Shown here piece after piece: positions 6,432 to 8,335 of a stretch of 8,335 bases of DNA (its first letter is position 1; the number at the start of each line of letters is the position of its first letter). A program made the translations under genes and the position numbers. The notes below the pieces were generated by a model. The model was not told where the DNA came from and made no database searches. It worked only from the letters and a program-made list of their open reading frames with translations. Source of the DNA: an uncultured Pseudomonadales bacterium (GTDB taxonomy: Bacteria; Pseudomonadota; Gammaproteobacteria; Pseudomonadales; Porticoccaceae); assembly GCA_905478725.1 (NCBI GenBank), contig CAJQJT010000057.1, positions 1 to 8,335 of the forward strand, written 5' to 3'.

Positions 6432-7097
6432 ATGCAAATGCTTCAAAAAATCCACCAATTAAGCCTTATAAGCCTCAGTCTGCTGATCATGGGCTGCGTT
6501 TCCATTCCTCCCGAGGCTCCAGAGTTATCTGCACAGCTTGGCAACCGAATCTCAGCCATCGAACAATCTAACCTGACACTGCTACATCGTTACTTCGATC
6601 GTAAAAAGCAGGATGTTGACGACTTTATTCAACATGAATGGGTGCCAGAGTTTGCCAATCAGTTTTTTGCAGAACCGGCGATTGCCAATGTGTGGGATCA
6701 GATCGTCGCCAGCGGTAATAAGCAGGATCGGCTTAAGTTCATTCTTAAAACCAGTCCCAAACTGCAGCAGCAGATTAATCAAAAACGCGTGGAATTAATT
6801 CAGCCGTTAGAGATGTTAGAGCAACGCATAGAAACCAAGCTGACCGCCGATTACGCTCAAGCAAAGGCGATAAACAACAGTATTACCGGCTTTTTACTCT
6901 CAGCCTCCAAGGTGGTAGAAAACCGTGATCGATACCTTGAGATGGTTGGCGTAGACAGTGATGAGATAACTCAACTTATCGACACAACAGAGACCATTGT
7001 CTCCGATCTCCTAGAAAAATCACAAAACATAGAGGGAAAAGTAGCTAAGGGCGAAAACTACCTACGGAAAATTAATGAGCTCCGTAACTCGATATAA
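6432..7097 (+). CDS. Predicted helical lipoprotein, unknown function
   Basis: I do not recognise this 221-aa protein as a named family. It begins with a short positive region (K6), a hydrophobic core (about 10-20) and the lipobox I19-M20-G21-C22, so signal peptidase II processing with lipidation of C22 is expected. The residue after Cys is Val, not Asp, which by the usual rule favours outer-membrane sorting. The mature part looks almost wholly helical. A conserved-looking first block (ELSAQLGNRISAIEQSNLTL) is followed by charged helices around 105-145 and a C-terminal stretch (about 180-221) of coiled-coil character. There are no enzymatic motifs and no cysteine besides C22. It lies 82 bases after the lipase gene and 39 bases before the 94-aa gene. 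It could hold or restrain the lipase or the small protein at the envelope, which is inference only. Confidence 0.82.
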   Translation: MQMLQKIHQLSLISLSLLIMGCVSIPPEAPELSAQLGNRISAIEQSNLTLLHRYFDRKKQDVDDFIQHEWVPEFANQFFAEPAIANVWDQIVASGNKQDRLKFILKTSPKLQQQINQKRVELIQPLEMLEQRIETKLTADYAQAKAINNSITGFLLSASKVVENRDRYLEMVGVDSDEITQLIDTTETIVSDLLEKSQNIEGKVAKGENYLRKINELRNSI

Positions 7098-7123
7098 GGC
7101 TTTTTAACAAAAACGCATACAGC

Positions 7124-7130
7124 AAGGAAG
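7124..7130 (+). promoter_or_regulatory. Ribosome binding site of the 94-aa gene
   Basis: AAGGAAG lies 6 bases before the ATG at 7137. This strong, well-spaced site is the main support that the short downstream ORF is translated. Confidence 0.65.
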
Positions 7131-7136
7131 AATAAA

Positions 7137-7421
7137 ATGGCTATAGACTGGGATCAATTCGACATAGATGTAGATGCAGCCGCTGAGCGCAGCGCCGACG
7201 CAACAGACGAGATATTGGCATCAAAGGTCTCGTCTCTCACCAGCATGACCGATACAGAGGTGAAAGAGCTTTTACCCCAGCCCGCCGATGTCAAAGCATT
7301 GGGCAAACTATTAAAAGTCGTGCAGTCAGCGACGGACAGAAATACCAAGATTAACCAGATAGTGAATAATGCTGAGGAGTTTGCTGGCGTGGTATTAGCC
7401 CTAACCAAGAAACTTATCTAA
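7137..7421 (+). CDS. Small acidic protein, unknown function
   Basis: This 94-aa protein is not recognised. The N-terminal third is very acidic (MAIDWDQFDIDVDAAAE, then ADATDEI), without Cys or His anywhere. The remainder is predicted helical: TDTEVKELLPQPADVKALGKLL, then a Lys/Asn-rich segment and a hydrophobic helix (EFAGVVLALTKKLI, 81-94) at the very end. That last helix is short and amphipathic and is not an obvious membrane span. There is no signal peptide, so it is probably cytoplasmic. A strong ribosome binding site and its place 39 bases after the lipoprotein gene make it likely to be a real, co-transcribed gene. A role as partner of the lipase or lipoprotein is only suggested by position. 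Confidence 0.75.
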   Translation: MAIDWDQFDIDVDAAAERSADATDEILASKVSSLTSMTDTEVKELLPQPADVKALGKLLKVVQSATDRNTKINQIVNNAEEFAGVVLALTKKLI

Positions 7422-7563
7422 CCCAAAAGCACCTGAATACAACTCATCCAGCCGCCTCTACGGCCCGTATACCGGCGGTCTTTGCATGAATAATATTTGT
7501 CGATCTGATGCGCTTGCCGTATGGTCTCGGCTCTAGCACAACCACCGCATTCAGGAGCGATCA
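7422..7563. other. Intergenic region before hemH
   Basis: This 142-base gap separates the 94-aa gene from hemH. It contains an imperfect GC-rich inverted repeat, CCGCC (7452-7456) with GGCGG (7474-7478), around a 17-base loop. Only a short TTT follows, so it is at best a weak terminator. An AT-rich patch follows (about 7486-7500), where a hemH promoter could lie. The best hexamers I find (TTTGCA at 7481 with TCTGAT at 7504, 17 bases apart) are poor, so I do not call a promoter. Confidence 0.4.
7553..7557 (+). promoter_or_regulatory. hemH: Ribosome binding site of hemH
   Basis: AGGAG lies 6 bases before the ATG at 7564 and fixes the hemH start. Confidence 0.75.
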
Positions 7564-8335
7564 ATGAAATATCAGGGCCAGACCGACTACGACCACCAAG
7601 GGCCTTCCCCGCGTACTGGAGTGCTGCTGTGTAATTTGGGTACGCCGGATGCACCCAAAACTGCTGAGTTGCGTCGCTATCTGAAAGAATTTTTAAGTGA
7701 TCCCCGAGTGGTGGAAGTACCGCGACTGCTGTGGTGGATGATTCTCAATCTGATTATTCTGCGTATTCGCCCGAGTCGTTCGGCGAAGCTCTATGCCAGC
7801 GTCTGGTCTGAAGGTGGTTCGCCGCTGATGGTTCACTGCAAAGCTCAAACCGCCGGGGTAAAGAAAATTCTCGATGAAAAATTTAATGATGATGTGCCTG
7901 TCGCTCTGGGCATGAGCTATGGCAACCCCTCCATGGAATCGGCAATCGCCGAATTGACTGCGCAGAATGTGCACAATATTACTGTGCTGCCGCTCTACCC
8001 CCAGTATTCAGGCGCCACTATAGGGTCTACCTTTGATGCGGTCGCTAAAGTTTTCACCAAAACACGCTGGGTGCCTGAACTCCATTTTATCGGCGGTTAT
8101 CAGCAGTCGGAAGCCTATATTGATGCGCTGTGCGAGACGATCCGCAAGCAGTTTGATGAGCACGGTGAGCCAGATAAGTTGGTATTTTCCTATCATGGTA
8201 CACCACAGAGTTATCTGAAGAAGGGCGATCCGTACCACTGCTTATGTCATCAAACTACACGACTGGTGCGCGAGCGCATGGGTTTGAACGAACATAAGAT
8301 TATGACCACATTCCAGTCGCGATTTGGTCGTGAGC
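7564..8335 (+). CDS. hemH: Ferrochelatase, 3' end cut by window
   Basis: HemH inserts ferrous iron into protoporphyrin IX as the last step of protoheme synthesis, in the cytoplasm or at the inner membrane. The frame is open from ATG 7564 to the window edge: 257 complete codons, roughly three quarters of a usual bacterial ferrochelatase. Family features include GVLLCNLGTPDAP (19-31), FLSDPRVVE (43-51), YASVWSEGGSPL (77-88), LPLYPQYSGATIGS (142-155) and the signature VFSYHGTPQSYLKKGDPY (207-224), where H211 is the metal-inserting histidine. TTFQSRFGRE ends the visible part and is expected to continue with the conserved 'W' segment. The residue after HG is Thr where the signature usually has a branched aliphatic. 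Cysteines C226 and C228 follow the signature; whether they bind metal is not known. The missing C-terminus prevents judging cluster ligands. Confidence 0.97.
   Translation, partial: MKYQGQTDYDHQGPSPRTGVLLCNLGTPDAPKTAELRRYLKEFLSDPRVVEVPRLLWWMILNLIILRIRPSRSAKLYASVWSEGGSPLMVHCKAQTAGVKKILDEKFNDDVPVALGMSYGNPSMESAIAELTAQNVHNITVLPLYPQYSGATIGSTFDAVAKVFTKTRWVPELHFIGGYQQSEAYIDALCETIRKQFDEHGEPDKLVFSYHGTPQSYLKKGDPYHCLCHQTTRLVRERMGLNEHKIMTTFQSRFGRE

Noticed and set aside
5288..7421. Type VI secretion lipase effector with immunity lipoprotein
   Set aside because: No VgrG, PAAR, Hcp, adaptor or MIX-type marker is visible nearby, and the lipase is smaller than the usual effectors. Lipase-plus-lipoprotein adjacency alone is not enough.
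7418..7654. Minus-strand 78-codon ORF across the hemH leader, and other long antisense frames opposite prfC, lipase and hemH
   Set aside because: They overlap well-supported genes, have no ribosome binding sites and have compositions typical of shadow frames.
1..8335. tRNA, CRISPR, insertion sequence, integron attC or phage elements
   Set aside because: No cloverleaf, spaced direct repeats, transposase or integrase motifs, or terminal inverted repeats were found on reading both strands.

Overview
The window looks like a chromosomal segment of a gammaproteobacterium. The main evidence is the RF3 (PrfC) and ferrochelatase (HemH) sequences, which read like gammaproteobacterial family members; the 'SYHG.P' and 'TTFQSRFGRE' blocks of HemH are examples. 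Base composition looks roughly balanced and even across the window. A marine lineage of the Cellvibrionales type is possible, but that is a guess from general resemblance and not shown by the sequence. There are no tRNA or rRNA genes, transposases, CRISPR arrays or prophage genes.

Layout. (1) Positions 1-568: a short leader, then a small plus-strand GFA-type zinc protein with a non-ATG start. It converges on the minus-strand block. (2) Positions 569-5066: five genes on the minus strand. Read in their own direction they are prfC, a PlsC-like acyltransferase, a TauE/SafE (TSUP) permease, a 119-aa one-helix membrane protein of unknown function, and an AI-2E/PerM-type permease. Gaps are 42, 70 and 20 bases, and the last pair overlaps by 8 bases, so one transcript or nested transcripts are likely. 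(3) Positions 5067-5287: the divergent promoter region. (4) Positions 5288-7421: three plus-strand genes encoding a class 3 lipase-like hydrolase, a helical lipoprotein and a 94-aa acidic protein. The last two are unrecognised, and the three look like one small operon. (5) Positions 7564-8335: the first 257 codons of hemH, cut off by the window end.

How the genes relate. The minus block joins a translation termination factor to four envelope genes: one phospholipid acyltransferase and three membrane proteins. This is probably gene packing and not a pathway, although the 119-aa protein and the AI-2E permease look translationally coupled. The lipase/lipoprotein/94-aa set is the best candidate for something undescribed. 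It pairs a cytoplasm-type lipase fold (no signal peptide) with a predicted surface or periplasm-facing lipoprotein and a small soluble protein. The sequence does not show what it does. A tandem AAGCGCTT palindrome just upstream of the TauE/SafE gene is the clearest unexplained non-coding signal. No gene-free stretch exceeds 300 bases.
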